From an uncultured Acetobacterium sp. (GTDB lineage: Bacteria > Bacillota > Clostridia > Eubacteriales > Eubacteriaceae): a stretch of DNA of 64,000 nucleotides. The notes beneath the pieces were generated by a model that made no database searches, was not told the origin of the DNA, and saw only the letters and a program-made list of their open reading frames with translations. How positions within the stretch are numbered: position 1 is the stretch's first letter; each line of letters opens with the position of its first letter. The position numbers and the translations under genes were made by a program. Below are positions 63,752 to 64,000 of the stretch, piece by piece. Where the stretch lies: contig NZ_OY760905.1 of the NCBI RefSeq assembly GCF_963664135.1, forward strand, positions 1,886,736 to 1,950,735. The letters run 5' to 3'.

Positions 63752-64000
63752 ATGGAATTTCGTCATCATTCTTGGGAACTGGAATTTCGTCAACCCTTTG
63801 GCGCCTTGCCAATTGGCAGTACGGTCACACTACGTGTCTATGCCATCGAAATTGAAAAATTAAAAATCCGAACTTATTATGACGATCACGAAATCTTTCA
63901 ACAAATGATTAAATCCAAAGAATCAAATTATTGGGAAATCAGGATCGAGTTACCGCGAGATCCCTGTATCCTCTGGTACGACTTTAGTTTTGAATCCAAA
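63752..64000 (+). CDS. Start of a probable GH13-type glycoside hydrolase (truncated by the window)
   Basis: Eighty-three codons are visible, beginning MEFRHHSWELEFRQPFGALP. The stretch PIGSTVTLRVYAIEIEKLKI resembles the N-terminal beta-sandwich of amylopullulanase-type alpha-amylases. It starts 7 bases after glgA, inside the glycogen operon, which fits a debranching or alpha-glucan hydrolase. The catalytic domain is beyond the window. Confidence 0.7.
   Translation, partial: MEFRHHSWELEFRQPFGALPIGSTVTLRVYAIEIEKLKIRTYYDDHEIFQQMIKSKESNYWEIRIELPRDPCILWYDFSFESK

Noticed and set aside
1..64000. tRNA or rRNA genes
   Set aside because: No TPsiC-like GGTTCGAATCC context with a foldable cloverleaf was found by eye; the GGATTCG-like string at 31.5 kb belongs to the cobalamin riboswitch.

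Overview
The window looks like chromosome from an acetogenic, low-GC Gram-positive bacterium of the Eubacteriaceae, most likely Acetobacterium or a close relative. This is inferred from three CooC-type nickel-insertion ATPases, a leucine T-box leader, a cobalamin riboswitch over an ECF transporter, a split transketolase, a GlgC/GlgD glycogen operon and classical Firmicute housekeeping genes (CarD, YacL-type PIN/TRAM protein, Tex, DegV, YwiB). No database search was possible, so the genus is an inference. No rRNA, tRNA, CRISPR array or intact insertion sequence was seen.

Layout. 0-2.2 kb: a chemoreceptor gene broken twice (a one-base slip in an A7 run and an in-frame TAG). 2.3-6.4 kb: glutamate dehydrogenase, a divergent Lrp-type regulator, and leuA behind a leucine T-box leader with two successive antiterminator/terminator modules. 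6.5-10.7 kb: accessory regulators and small proteins (AraC regulator preceded by a short upstream reading frame, cupin, membrane protein, two GyrI-like domain proteins, a WYL regulator). 10.8-16.8 kb: a metalloenzyme-maturation block, with a MoxR ATPase/VWA pair and two CooC ATPases separated by a small protein and a zinc ribbon, divergent from a TetR regulator. 17-20.7 kb: an HxlR regulator, a metallo-beta-lactamase-fold protein, a radical SAM protein lacking one cluster cysteine, a flavin reductase and a PNPOx-fold protein; two of these promoters share a cis element of about 40 bp. 20.9-22.1 kb: a third CooC and the wreck of a second copy of the CooC/TetR locus. 22.1-28.2 kb: a tightly overlapping ubiD-hyuA-hyuB-ubiX-lpdD-like operon. 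28.3-33.3 kb: a B12-riboswitch-controlled ECF transporter, divergent from a methyltransferase/DUF2284 fusion.

33.4-53.6 kb is largely housekeeping: nitroreductase, split transketolase, ispF-mtnN-alr, argS-tcdA, ywiB, ddl, DUF523, a hexapeptide protein, an rRNA m5C methyltransferase, YacL-like PIN protein, CarD, Tex, DegV, an AIM24 protein and aconitase. 53.8-55.5 kb holds two translationally coupled YihY paralogues. 55.7 kb to the end is a glycogen operon (glgB-glgP-glgC-glgD-glgA plus the start of an apparent glycoside hydrolase gene). A dispersed family of structured intergenic repeats occurs at about 28.4, 36.05, 41.2-41.5 and 55.6 kb.

How the parts may work together: the CooC, MoxR/VWA and B12 elements fit an organism that spends effort on nickel and corrinoid enzymes of acetogenesis. 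The UbiD/hydantoinase operon is the best candidate for an uncharacterised pathway. The duplicated and decayed CooC/TetR locus, the damaged chemoreceptor and the radical SAM cysteine loss suggest that 14-22 kb and the left edge are evolving quickly.
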